From Multifurca ochricompacta (taxonomy: Eukaryota > Basidiomycota > Agaricomycetes > Russulales > Russulaceae), in NCBI GenBank assembly GCA_022496185.1, contig WTXG01000309.1, positions 1-39,326 of the forward strand: a DNA stretch of 39,326 nucleotides, given 5' to 3'. Positions 1 to 10,096 of this stretch are shown here, piece by piece. Position numbers and translations under genes: made by a program. Under the pieces are notes generated by a model. It ran no database searches and was not told the origin of the DNA. It worked only from the letters and a program-made list of their open reading frames with translations. Every line of letters starts with the position of its first letter. Position 1 is the first letter of the stretch.

Positions 1-670
1 ACTTGCTCTGGGAATAGTGCCCCAGGCAGCACCAATTTTTGCCTCGTATAGGCACCACGACCAGTTGTTCATTATGGACACTGTATGCAGAAGAATGCAC
101 CTGATTTGGGAGCCAGTCACCTCCCGGATTGTGCCAAAGAGTGATGTATTGCACACGCCCGAACGGAATGCGCCAGTTTCGGACCCGTCGTCCACTGGTT
201 GCGAGAACAAAGATGGCAGTGGCCAACACTGATTTGAATGATCTTGAGGCCCGTTGCCCTCCACTGCGCAAGGGACACTGCTGTCCAGGGATATTCCCCA
301 GTCAGCTGCTTGCTGCTAGCACCATGAACCCTTATCACTCCCCTGACCCGAGTAGTTGTCCTTTGTGACACTACGACCTGATGAATCCACCTGTTCTGGG
401 AATAATGCCCCAGGCAGTACCGACCTTCACCGCACATTGAACTCTGAACAGTAGTCTTTATGACTCTGAAGAAAGCATTTGCTCCGGGAATTGTGCCCCG
501 AGCTATGCTACATCCCTACCACTCCCCCTACCCCGACCAGCTGTCTATCATGACGACGCTGCGACCTGAAATCTACTCTGGGATTCAGACCCCAGGTAGT
601 ATGAATTCACGCCCCATCCTAACACCTCGATTGGTTGCCCATTACAGGCACCATGACCTGACAAATGCAC
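1..670. repeat. Degenerate tandem repeat tract
   Basis: A motif of the form TCTGGGAATAGTGCCCCAGGC recurs in diverged form near 4, 390, 479 and 576, and fragments such as GGCACCACGACC recur near 49 and 649. Spacing between the later copies is roughly 90-100 bp. No open frame continues across them. I read this as a decayed tandem repeat inside Gy-A, not a gene. Confidence 0.4.
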
Positions 671-1140
671 CCGCATGAGAGTAATCCTCTCCTGGGTTGC
701 GAAGATTGATAGCGCGGTGCATGCGCTCTGAACCGAACGCGGAAGTTTTTCCAGACTGACGCACCTTATATCACGAACCCCAGACACACCAGTATCGAAC
801 TTACTGCCCACCGAGCCCTGGCCACTCACAAACCAGCGAACTATTAAACAATATGATGACCCCCCACCAATTGCCGCTCTGAGGAGACTTTGCACACCTG
901 CGATGATTAGGAGGAACTATCACTGAATGAATCCCATACCATGCCCGCCTCACCCATCTGACACAGAGAAGACGGAAACTTTTGTTAACCACTCTGTACG
1001 ACGCTAGAATCTTCCCCAGTTGCCCCTACCAGTTGCCACAAAACTGGAGAAAGTCAAGAAGATTCAGGAGCAGCGACAGAACCAGCAGAAGCAGAGGAAC
1101 TTATCTGATGATGGGATGAATATAAAGAACGCAGCCTGAG
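671..1140. other. No recognisable gene; short Q/K-rich reading frame at the end
   Basis: No intact coding sequence was found. From about 1040 to 1138 a frame reads as a short glutamine- and lysine-rich helix (KLEKVKKIQEQRQNQQKQ) ending at a TGA at 1136-1138. It may be the end of a decayed ORF, but the stretch is too short to assign to a family. Confidence 0.3.
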
Positions 1141-1440
1141 GTTAGATAATCCAAACTACCTAGAATGGTAGTTATAATTCAGTTGTGATGGTCAGAACTG
1201 AATATTAATTAGTCTTTACCTAGAATGGTAGTTATAACTAGTGCGCGTTAGCTACATAGGTAAAGATAAGATAACAGAATACTCACTTCAGTTGTGATGG
1301 TCAGAACTGAAGTGAACCGTACAGTGAGAGTGTCCTTAAATACTGTAAATGAGTGTGCTTATAGTAACCAAGACAATAAAGGATTGTGTCTAATCAAGTA
1401 AGGTATCAAAGTATTCACAGGAAGGTGAAACACAGTCCGC
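1141..1440. mobile_element. LTR-like relic with repeated motifs and a hairpin
   Basis: Two sequence blocks occur twice: one 21-bp block at 1157-1177 and 1217-1237, and one 25-bp block at 1178-1202 and 1287-1311. The second block is a stem-loop whose fuller copy has arms ACTTCAGTT and AACTGAAGT. A related layout (GTAGCTA, a hairpin, then CTTAAATACTGTAAA) occurs near 26455-26640, so I infer a relic of the same LTR family. No target duplication or clear TG/CA ends were found. Confidence 0.35.
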
Positions 1441-2589
1441 GTGCTACTGCACAACACACAACTCGCTTGTTAGTACCACACACTTAGCGATTGATCCGAC
1501 CTGGCCATATTGATCCATTTCCGACAGAATATGAGGCTCAGAATCTGATACGAAGATGGGCAGGAATGTGATGATCCAAAGCCCTGGAGACCTGGAGCAT
1601 GACCCTGTAGTTCCCCTCCCAACATATCGACGCACTCGCAGACCCAGACAGCCGCACCCTAAATAAAAGCGAACCGAATGCGATGGATATCATAAACAAT
1701 GACCTGGCCACTCGGCAAACCCGAAAACCGAGCGTGCAGCCCCCGTTCTCATTGTCCGCGGTGCTGACAACCTGAACAGGGGGGTGAATTCCTGTTTCCT
1801 TTCGTTTTTCCTTTCCCTTTTCCCTCGTCCCTTCTTCTTCCGACACCTATGGTACTAAACAACCCTGCCAACGATGAACCTGACCAGAAGAAGTTCGATT
1901 TCTTTCCCTTTCCCCCTCTCTCCCAACAAGGCTTGACATAAAAGAACAGCAAACGCGAACTGTCTGCAGACTCCACTACCCCTCTTGCATCTCAAGACTG
2001 TGTACCCTGATCTAAAGCTTGATTCTGACATGCTCGTTGCCTTGACCCGACTACCCACACTCTCCCGAAACCCTCTTCCTTTGCCCCAACACCCCCAGCA
2101 CTTCACACTGACCTCTCTGCCAACCATCAAAGCCTGCTGATGACTCTCTGACCTGTTGAAGAGTCTTCCCAATCCCATGGCTTGAACAAACAATTAACTA
2201 CAGCAGATGACAGCTTGCACACCCTGTCAGAAGAAAAGGTCCATGTACCTGTCAACATTTACAAAAAGGACGACACTTACCACCTCCAGAAGACCTCTTT
2301 TACGACACCAGAACCCAGAACAGTTGCCTGAACCACAGCAGCTGCATGACCACCCTATGACTTGTCACCTTAGGACTGGAACCCGATGCTCATAGGCATG
2401 ATGCCTTGAGACCTTGACTCAATGCCTCGAGCTTGTAACTTGAGGACCCTGTACACCTGTGTGTCTTAAACCTTGGAACTGTACTTTGACCCAGAAGACG
2501 ACCCTGGATTGATGACCCATGAACCTGGCTTGTCTGCCAGTTTGACCCCTGATACCCAGTGCTCCTTATCAGACACTGGACCCACACCC

Positions 2590-3330
2590 GATGACGCCGC
2601 TGCTTTGTCTGCGGCTGAGGATGAGAAATCTAATGATACTGCTGCTTCGCCTGCGGTTGAAGACCTGAACCCGATGAAGCCGCGGATGTAGTCCGCATGT
2701 GGAGGACTTTATGCCATCGCCAGTCACTATTGCTGGCTGACCCCAACGCGCATGTTGTCGCTTGGGTTTTTGGAGGACGGAACTGATGGTTGCAGTTGAC
2801 TGACGCAGCCTGACAAACGACCGACACCGTCAATGATGGGATGGCCTTATGGGCTCGAACTGAAGATGAAGAACATGACTGAACGCGCGGACCTCTTTTG
2901 GCTGCGCATCCTGATCTACTCCATGCATCAGTTACTGCTGGAGTGTTTACTGAGACCAGGATGAACCCCGATCCAATAACACCGCGGCAGTTCACGCCGC
3001 GCGTTGAAGATCCTCACGAACACCCTGACCAGAAGGGAACACAAAGAACGCGCAGGTTTACATCACCGCGCAACCCGACCCACTCGAAAATGCTTGCCGC
3101 CGCCACTCCAAGGCCTGCAGAAACGAGACAAGAAATTTGATGATGCCGCTGCGTCGACTGTGGCTGAGGATAAGACGACGCCCCATGATACTGCGACCTT
3201 GCGTGTGGTTGAGGACTGAAGACTCGATGACACCGCGACTATGCATGCGATCGAGAATCCGAACCCGATGATACTGTAGATATTTTACCTGCAGTGGAGG
3301 ACCTGAACCCGATGATACCATGGAATGCCA
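2590..3330 (+). repeat. Degenerate minisatellite coding for acidic repeats
   Basis: A unit of about 45-50 bp reading as (D/N)D(A/T)A..(S/P)..(A/V)(A/V)ED recurs many times near 2590-2690 and again near 3140-3330. Readable copies include PDDAAALSAAED, NDTAASPAVED, FDDAAASTVAED and HDTATLRVVED. The frame is interrupted by stops. It looks like a once-coding acidic repeat in the 3' accessory region of Gy-A. No domain was recognised. Confidence 0.45.
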
Positions 3331-3728
3331 CCCATGTGTTGAGGACCCCCTTATGTTGTCGTCGAAATCGGTCTAGATATTGACAAGAACAGTTATGACT
3401 TTTATGAAGACCCTGACCAAAAGGGAAGATGATGACGCATATGCTAATTGTTGGCTGTGCACCCCTGACCCCTGACCCCAATGCACTTGGTTGCTGCTTG
3501 GGTTTCGACACAAGAAAAGGATGGAATCTGATGGTCAACTGTTGACTGACATGACCAGAAGAACTGGACTGACAGAAGAGCTTTCAAAGCACAACCTGAT
3601 GACCTTGATGACTAGGAGTTGCTGCCAACAACTGCCTGACTGAGATGACTCGGATTGTGAACTATGCATGACGTCTTTGACCCCTGCCTTTGGACATGCA
3701 TACTCGTCAAGCTGGGCCAGCTTGAGCC

Positions 3729-3742
3729 TGAAAAGGGGGTGA
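3729..3742 (+). other. Polypurine tract of Gy-A
   Basis: A purine run (GAAAAGGGGGTGA) ends one base before the LTR terminus TGTTACG. This is the normal position of the plus-strand primer of an LTR retrotransposon. Gy-B has the equivalent run (AGAAGGGAGGGTGA) directly before its LTR at 17400. Confidence 0.7.
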
Positions 3743-3893
3743 TGTTACGAACCTACTCTTTTCCTGATCCTCATACTGTGCCTCCCCTTTTCCCCCACTT
3801 GACTGTCCATTCCCCTACTCCACCATCTCTTGACCACTTTGGCCCTAGAACCCAGATGCCTATGGCCTTGCGCCTAGGACCTTTAGCCCAATG

Positions 3894-5349
3894 TAGTGAT
3901 TGGCAGGGGTAACCCTGGGGTATCCTCGTTGGTACCCGTACCCGTACCTGTACCCGTCACTACGGGTACGGGTAACCCGCGGGTTACCCGCGGGTCACCT
4001 GTGAAAACGCGTGCAAGTTCTTTACTTGCATCGCGCATTTCGGATAACCGGCCCGGGACTTCCCGGACCAAGAAGATACACAACGCGTTCATTTGTGGCT
4101 GCTTAAGATCCCTCAATGACTCTTGTTTTATGTTCAGAAGATTAAGATAATTCATTATTCTATTGTTATTTTATTATTCTGGTTTCAATTTTATACAAGT
4201 GCAACTAAAATCCACCCCAATATACAAAGATGATTAGATAGATGTTATAGAACATTGATGAAAAGCCTGTCAGATAACCACACAGAATGCAAAAATAATT
4301 AATGAATGCATAGTTATTGGCAGGGATGACCCCTGGATATTTGTTTTGATACCCAGGTTACCCATAAAATGAAATGCGTGCAAGTTCTTTACTTGCATCG
4401 CGCATTTCGGACATCCGGCCCGGGAGATCCCGGTCAAGGAGATACGCACTCAGACACAACGCATTCATTTATGGCTACTCAAGATCCCTCAAAGATTCCT
4501 ATTTTATGTTCATAAGATTAAGATAATTTATTATTCCATTTTTATTTTATTATTCTGCTTTCAATTTTATACGAGCGCGACTGTTCTTTGCATTTCTGCG
4601 CATTTCGGGTAAATGGCCCGGGCCATCCCGATCAAGGAGATAAGCACTTGGACACAACGCATTCATTTATGGCTACTCAAGATTCCTCAAAAATTGTTGT
4701 TTTATGTTCAGAAGATTAAAAGGATCTTTTATTTACATTATTATTTTATTATTCTAGTTTCATTTCATACAAGCGTGACTGTCCTGGTCCCTGGATGCAC
4801 TTTTCTGTGCGTTTAAGTCAACCTTCCTTAATAGGAAGGAGGTCAGACCACCATGCGATGCAATGTAGTCGCTGCCCCATGCAGCTTGTAGATACACGCG
4901 GGCCTTGTTTCAATAAAGTAATTTGATAATTAAATTATAGAATAGTCTAAAGTAGTCTAGAGAGTATTTTAGATAGTGCCAGACCGGCAGAATTGGTCGC
5001 GCGTTAATAAAACAGATGCATAATGATTTTCAAGAATGTAGATCACTGATAACAGTTTTATTTTACATCGCACTGTTGATCTGCTTTGATATTTTGTAGG
5101 ATAACACTAGAATATATTTAAAGCCGCCCTGTATCATACATCAGATGAGATCTTGTATTTTTGTGGCTGCAGATGTGTTTTATCTTAGAATTTCTACTGA
5201 TCTTGTCAATGGATAATCGGCGCCTATACCCGCCAAACCCGCCGCGTGGGTACGGGTTTCCACAGGTTGGGAGCCATATACCCATACCCGTACCCGGCAA
5301 AACCCGTGGCGCTTACCCGTGCGGGTATGAAAACCCTTGACAATCACTA
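3894..5349. mobile_element. Non-autonomous hAT element, copy 1 (1,456 bp)
   Basis: The ends are imperfect inverted repeats, TAGTGATTGGCAGGGGT on the left and, read inward, TAGTGATTGTCAAGGGT on the right. They are flanked by a perfect 8-bp duplication, GCCCAATG (3886-3893 and 5350-5357). Eight-bp duplications plus subterminal GGTACCCGTACCCG arrays are typical of hAT elements. There is no transposase ORF. The interior contains three diverged tandem modules (around 4000-4200, 4380-4580 and 4590-4800), each with CGCATTTCGG, a CCGGCCCGGG-like block and an AT-rich tail. The same element recurs at 19464-20899, which confirms the boundaries. Confidence 0.9.
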
Positions 5350-5654
5350 GCCCAATGCCCTTGGCTTACTGCCTTGGGACCTTACCTGATGCCTGTGGCT
5401 TGTATGCCCAGGACCCCACCCTGATGCCTGTGACACGACGCTCTCAGGACCCCCTACCCTTGACACCTGCACCTGACTCACTACTAGTTCAGCTACTGTG
5501 CCGATGGCTGCATTCCCTTCTCCCCTGATACTTGGCCTCTGTCTTGGCCAGCATCTGTACCCTGTCCCTGTGGCTGACACCCATGGGATCCCTGACACTG
5601 TCCCTGCCAAACCTGACTCTGAACACAAGATGACTTTGGCTTGTACTTACCCCT

Positions 5655-5800
5655 CCAGACCACGTGACCTGTAGGCACATGACATGGACTCAAAGCCATG
5701 ACCTGTCATGTGACCCTTGACCACATGACCTCAGACCACGTGACCCCTTTGACCATGTGACCTTGGACCTTGATCATGACCCCTTAGATCATCTGACCTA
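5655..5800 (+). promoter_or_regulatory. Clustered E-box/TGACC repeats in the Gy-A U3
   Basis: Variants of CACGTGACC, CACATGACC and CATGTGACC occur about eight times within roughly 145 bp, at 5661, 5676, 5707, 5721, 5737, 5754 and nearby. The array is 260-400 bp upstream of the LTR TATA box. It may be a host factor binding array that drives the element. Binding is inferred from the repeated palindromic core only. Confidence 0.45.
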
Positions 5801-6060
5801 TCAGTCATTCGACCCTCTCCTCTGACTCCTGTGGGAGTATTCCCACACTGATCCAACTTCTATGGGACCTATCATCTCCCCATTCGCCCCTGACCCTGGT
5901 GGGAATCCTCCCACACTGATATGACTCCTGTGGGGCTGCCCCACATGACTATGCTTCTGATAAGGCTTATCCTTATCATGGACTATATTTGACCTCTTAT
6001 CTATTGGACGATAAGGACTCTGACCCCGCCTCTGATTAGCTACAGACCAGACCCCCATAC

Positions 6061-6070
6061 AGTATATAAG
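6061..6070 (+). promoter_or_regulatory. LTR TATA box of Gy-A
   Basis: AGTATATAAG lies about 70-80 bp upstream of AATACATCAG. The Gy-B LTR (TATA at about 17718) and the Gy-D LTR (TATA on the - strand near 10358-10367) have the same order. It marks the likely U3/R border. Confidence 0.6.
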
Positions 6071-6348
6071 ACCCTGTAGACAGTTTGTACGACCCCAGAT
6101 TTGACCTCTTGTGCCTTCAGCCTAGAGATCTTAGACCCCAATACATCAGAAGTCTTTCCCCCTCCTTTGCGCCTTGAGATCCTTGCAGGGACCCCCATTG
6201 CCTCTGGCAATGGGTGTGCACCCTTCTCTTTGAACCCCTCTACCGTCTCCTAGGGCTCCAGTGTGCTCAGTGCATTTCCGGCACAGCAACTGGGCCCTGT
6301 CTCCACTTAACAGCCTTAGGGGATTAGCTCCCTTTGGCTGGCTCATCC

Positions 6349-6468
6349 CATCTCCCTCTGTGCTTGATTATAGCACCAAACCTTAACCGATCCCGAAGCT
6401 AAACAGTGCCCAGGGTCTAGCCTTATCATGCTAGGCTCGTGGCTGAGGTAATGGACCCACGCCGACCC
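6349..6468 (+). other. 5S-rRNA-like stretch inside the Gy-A LTR
   Basis: The 5' half resembles eukaryotic 5S rRNA. AGCACC is followed after 11 bases by CGATCCCGAAGCTAAACAG, which has the spacing and much of the sequence of the 5S region that includes the internal Pol III box A (CCGATC...GAAGYTAA.CAG). The 3' half is poorly conserved and I see no closing helix I, so a functional 5S gene is unlikely. It lies in the LTR in the same orientation as the element. It could be a captured 5S fragment or a chance match over about 45 bp. The boundaries are approximate. Confidence 0.4.
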
Positions 6469-6504
6469 GTGCATGCCGCACAGAACGCTCTGCTGAGCGT
6501 AACA

Positions 6505-8558
6505 CCAGTGCCAAGGCATGTCCTTTTTCAACAAATCATTAAGCGGTCGGGTGATGGCTGAGAATCCTTTGACGAAGCGTCGGTAGAAATTACAGAATCC
6601 GATGAACGATCTGATGTCCTTGGTACACTGAGGGGCGGTCCATTCTCGAATGCCTTGCACTTTTACAGGGTCCATGCATACTTGCCCTCCTTCCAGGATA
6701 ACACCCAGATATTCGACGGTCTTTTGTTCGAAGGAGCATTTGGCAGGTTTCAAATAGAGGTCATGTTTTGCCAGGATTTCTAGTACTTCATGAACTCAGG
6801 TTCGGTGGTGGTGAATGTCATCTTTCGTGGCTACCAGGATATCATCCATATACACCATGACCTCTTCCGTAAGGATCAGATCTCGGAAAATGTGATTCAT
6901 CATCGCTTGGAAGGTTGCCGGTGAGTTTGTCAAGCCAAAGAACATGACGTTGGGTTCGAAGAGTCCTTGGTTGGTCTTAAAGGCGGCTTTGGGCTGGTCG
7001 CCTTCTCGGATGCGAATGTTATTGTATCCCCAACGAACGTCCATCTTTGAAAACAGGGCTTTATCACACATTTTGTCGATAATTTCCGAGATTAGAGGAA
7101 GTGGGTAGTTATTTTTCACCGTGAGTTCATTAATCCGTCTGTAGTCTTGTACCGGTCGCAGTTTCCCATCCTTCTTTTTAATGAAAAAGAAGGGTGATGC
7201 ATAAGGCGAGTTGGAGGGTCGTATGTATCCTTTTGCTAGGTGTTCCTCCAGGAAGGTAGAGAGCGCCTCCTTCTCCAGCTGTGACAGGGGATAGATCTTA
7301 CAATCCACCGATCATGGGGCATCCGGGATGAAGTCAATAGCATGGTCCCAAGGTCGAGAGGGAGGGAAGCATTGTGATTCTTCCTCTGAGAAGACCTTCC
7401 AATGTCGGTGATACTTGTGAAACAGGCATGAGGCGCAGCATACTGACTGTAGAAAGTTAGCGGGTGAGGCTAGGAAGACAAGTTACTTCAGAGGTAGAAG
7501 AAACTCTATATTACTATACTACACACCTAGGAAGACAAGTTCTATATACAGAGTTAGTCTAAAGGTGATGATGATAGTAGAGAGGACGACTTACACTTCA
7601 GAGGTAGAAGAAACTCTGAAGTGTAAGAGATGAAACAGACACCCTTATATACATTTCCAAGGGATGGTCTGTGCACTGGGAATAAGTCCACAAGTGCCGG
7701 ACAAAGTCCAAACAACAAACAGAGGGAGAAAGGCCATTGGCCACTACAGATATCACATGTTACATGGTGTATCAGTCAGCTACTGCGGAATGTGAGAAAG
7801 AAAGTAATAATGATAATGTAAATAGTCCGAAACTCCGGTATCTAATCTAATCTACAAAGTAGCCAATCTAATCACCTGATGCCTGAAGCATCACCGAACA
7901 TCCTCTGTGTTCAACAATACTCTGCGGGGACTACTTCTTCAAATGTTCTTTCTGGGTTCTTCTGCGCCTCTGCCTGGGCCAGTTCCGATGCTTTCGTAAC
8001 ATAACAATACACCTGATCCACAGGTTCCACATCACTCCAGGTGACGGCCGATCCCATGACAATAGCGTGGGTAAGAGGATGTTGTGCAGCGTAGTCATAT
8101 CCCAGGGACGTAATGATAACTGGGTAGAAATCTTTATCCATGGTAGCCTCTGCCCAGTTAATCTTAGGTTCAAATGCTGCCAGCCATGGGTATCCTAGAA
8201 CCATGTCTTCTTCTCCTAGATCCGTGATGAGGAAACGAAGTTGCTTTGTCCGTTCTCCAACCTGTACTTCCAAATCACAGCAATGTGTGATTTTTCCAGC
8301 TTTGTTAGCTGTCCCATCTATGTTCCAAATGTTTTTTTCTTGGGGGAGTAACTGTGTCCCCAATCCTAGCGTCCTCTGGAGTCGTTGGCTGATGAAGTTG
8401 TCTGTAGCTCCAGAGTCGATTAATATTCGTCTGTCGGCCGTCTTCTGTTTGGTTTCAAAATGTACTGGTATTTTTAACGATTTGAAACAACTAGTGTACA
8501 CAGAAGTTACATGGAGTGCTCTTGCCCAGGCCAATGGGGTTGAGCCAATCAAAAATCC
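6505..8558 (-). pseudogene. pol: Gy-D pol: protease, reverse transcriptase, start of RNase H
   Basis: Pol begins in the -1 frame relative to gag at the heptamer 8552-8558. The protease has the active-site motif LIDSGAT (about 8398-8420). After the solo LTR is removed, the frame continues across the insertion point through the reverse transcriptase, with an intact YMDD box near 6850 ([10 protein letters not shown]). The copy ends in RNase H at 6505 where Gy-A begins. Stops occur at 7312-7314 and 6796-6798, both TGA at arginine codons. Pol makes the polyprotein that copies element RNA into DNA in cytoplasmic particles. This copy is dead, but its catalytic residues are better preserved than those of Gy-B. 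Confidence 0.85.
7416..7916 (-). mobile_element. Solo LTR (501 bp) inserted in Gy-D pol
   Basis: The LTR is bounded by a perfect 5-bp target duplication, ATACT (7411-7415 and 7917-7921). On the - strand it starts TGTTGAACACAG and ends CTGTTTCACA. It belongs to the family of the LTRs at 21312-22340: it shares a TATA motif and, about 35 bp downstream, the stem-loop ACTTCAGAG...CTCTGAAGT (around 7593-7620), plus a partial second copy near 7485. The TGTTGA terminus suggests a Ty1/copia origin, which is an inference. No internal element sequence remains, so it arose by LTR-LTR recombination. Confidence 0.88.
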
Positions 8559-9352
8559 TTTTGGCCAAAGGCCTTGTCAACAATCAAGGTGTGTACCGCC
8601 TCGTCCTCGTTCATCATGTGTTCCCAGATGGCTGCCGCTTTCTGCTCCTTGGTCTTTAGGGCGGTCACCGGGTTTTCTTTTACCAGGGTAGGTAGGTTTT
8701 GTACTGGCGGTGTTGTGGTGGTGGTGGCTACTGTCGCTTCGGCGGCATGAACTGTCTTCTTTGGGCAAAATCGCGACATGTGCCCTTGCGCTCGGCAATG
8801 AAAGCAGCGCCCTTCCTTCATAAGGTTCTTCTTTTCATCGTCAGTAAGGGCTGCACGGGCCTTAGTGCAATCTGCCGACGTGTCCATGGCATTGGGGTCT
8901 CGAGGATGGGTAGGTTTTACTCCAAATGCTGCCTTCCACTGATCACGGGTTTTACCCTTCTTCGTGTCAACTCCAAATCGTGTTTGGAAGTCGAGATAAT
9001 CCTGTTGCTGCGTTCTGGCAGCACTCGTCCACTGGCTCCATGACTCGGGGTGATGGAATTGGATGATATTTTTCACCAGGGGGTTGGGCAGCCCCTGGGA
9101 GAAGAGGTCAAGCGTCACCTCTTCATTCACATCGTACCCCGCTCTTTTGGCCAGGTTGCGAAATCTGGCTACATAGCCATCTAGGTCTCCTCTCTCCATT
9201 TTGAGGGACTTCAGTTCTCTGGCAGCCTTCTGTTTGGCCTGCCCATCTGTGAAGGCGTCTTTAAATCTTTGCGCCACTACATCCCACAGATCTTCGTCTG
9301 TGGTTCTGGTTCCAGCTGTAACTCTGTCATTCAGCCATTCAATCTGCTCCAT
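8549..9352 (-). pseudogene. gag: Gy-D gag, conserved capsid part and zinc knuckle
   Basis: This open 267-codon segment has a retrotransposon Gag core (MEQIEWLND, a basic YVARFRNLAKRAGYD region and GLPNPLVKNII). A CX2CX4HX4C zinc knuckle (CFHCRAQGHMSRFC, about 8767-8808) near its end binds RNA during packaging. The core aligns closely with Gy-C (18383-19172), and the C-terminal part with Gy-B (10688-11008). The first codon is only where the open frame begins. Homology continues upstream to about 9490 with frameshifts near 9412 and 9440. The gag stop TGA at 8549-8551 directly follows the frameshift heptamer. Confidence 0.85.
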
Positions 9353-9409
9353 TGTCCAATCATTGACGGAATCCCCTCTGATGAGTGAGAGGAAGAGGTT
9401 GGTTCGTTG

Positions 9410-10074
9410 AAAGGGTTCACAATCTGTGGGACGTCATGATTGAAGTTTTGAACATCTCGAACTCAAGCATGAACTTCTTGCTCTGTGATCGATCACCTGT
9501 GAATGTCGTTGGCAGGACTCCCATAAGGCGTCCTGATGGAGGGGGAAGGTTCGGGTAGGGACAACTGGAGCGGGATCAGGTAACTGTGCAGCGATGGTCG
9601 ACATCTTTGGATAATGATGGTCAGGGTGTCTGAGGTTTGTCGTGTAATCTGGGGAGAGACTAAAGCAGGTATTCTGAATGTAGTACTCTCTGGTGCAACC
9701 GTCTGAGCCGTAAAGTCTGTGGCTATGACTCGTGTGTCTTCGCTGCTTTCTTCGATGTATTCTTCTGGTTCTGAATCTGTGACGATGGCTGGAGGATTCT
9801 CTCTCCAAGGTCCTAGGCCATACTCTGGTGGGGCAGGTCCTGTGGTAACCCAGGAACAATGGCTTCTAGAGTAATGGATACGGTACCAGACCCTCTTTTG
9901 TTTGTCATATTCAACTGGCTGGTACTGATCATCGTGATAGACGTAGTATCCAAACTCGGTTTCAAAATCTTTCCAGACAGCAGAGCCAAGGACTTGTTGT
10001 GAAAGATTATCCTCGTCTCGGTGGTCGATGAGTTCTTCGTTGTGCAAGGTCTGACTGTGGCTGGATGAAGCCAC
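9410..10074 (-). pseudogene. Gy-D gag N-terminal region, frameshifted
   Basis: An open frame of about 190 codons (10074-9493) follows 22 bp after the LTR and contains an aromatic-rich patch (FGYYVYHDDQYQPVEYDKQ) and an acidic run (SEPEEYIEESSED). Frameshifts then lead to the segment GDRSQSKKFMLEF and NHDVPQIVNPF, which has a clear counterpart in Gy-C. No ATG starts the open frame at 10074 (the codon is GTG), so the true start is unknown. Gy-C has only about 190 bp between its LTR and the shared region, so most of this N-terminal part is absent there. Confidence 0.55.
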
Positions 10075-10096
10075 AGTGGGGAGAGACTCGACTTAA

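Larger units (their letters stand above)
1..3742 (+). mobile_element. Gy-A: decayed internal 3' part of a Ty3/gypsy element
   Basis: This stretch lies directly upstream of a polypurine tract and a gypsy-type LTR. The last readable residues before the tract (LGQLEPEKG) match the same place in Gy-B (LGQLKPEGR), so I assign the region to the 3' part of a gypsy element in + orientation. No integrase or chromodomain is recognisable. What remains is short, frame-broken coding sequence (for example a readable stretch near 2210-2290 rich in K, E and D) and degenerate repeats. The 5' part must lie left of the window. The nesting inferred at 6504/6505 places the whole Gy-A copy inside Gy-D. The assignment rests on the 3' boundary, and the interior could include other insertions. 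Confidence 0.55.
3743..6504 (+). mobile_element. 3' LTR of Gy-A, carrying a nested hAT element
   Basis: The LTR starts with TGTTACG and ends with CGTAACA, a perfect 7-bp inverted terminus, and follows a polypurine tract. Without the hAT insert (3894-5349 plus its 8-bp duplication) it is about 1.3 kb. It contains a U3 with repeated TGACC/E-box motifs, a TATA box at 6063, and the sequence AATACATCAG shared with the Gy-B LTR. A block reading AGGGGATTAGCTCC is also found in the Gy-D LTR. At 6505 the sequence changes directly to Gy-D RNase H coding sequence on the - strand, so Gy-A inserted into Gy-D. A 5S-rRNA-like stretch lies in its 3' portion. Confidence 0.8.

Noticed and set aside
4000..4800. 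Repeated modules that might suggest a CRISPR or satellite array
   Set aside because: Only three diverged modules inside a hAT element with 8-bp target duplications; the genome is eukaryotic.
6343..6504. Extension of the Gy-D frame (CGMHGSAW...), first read as a chimeric end or deletion of Gy-D
   Set aside because: The CGTAACA terminus at 6504 shows it is the end of the Gy-A LTR; the extra residues are chance translation.
8140..8691. 183-codon open frame on the + strand
   Set aside because: Antisense to Gy-D protease and gag coding sequence.
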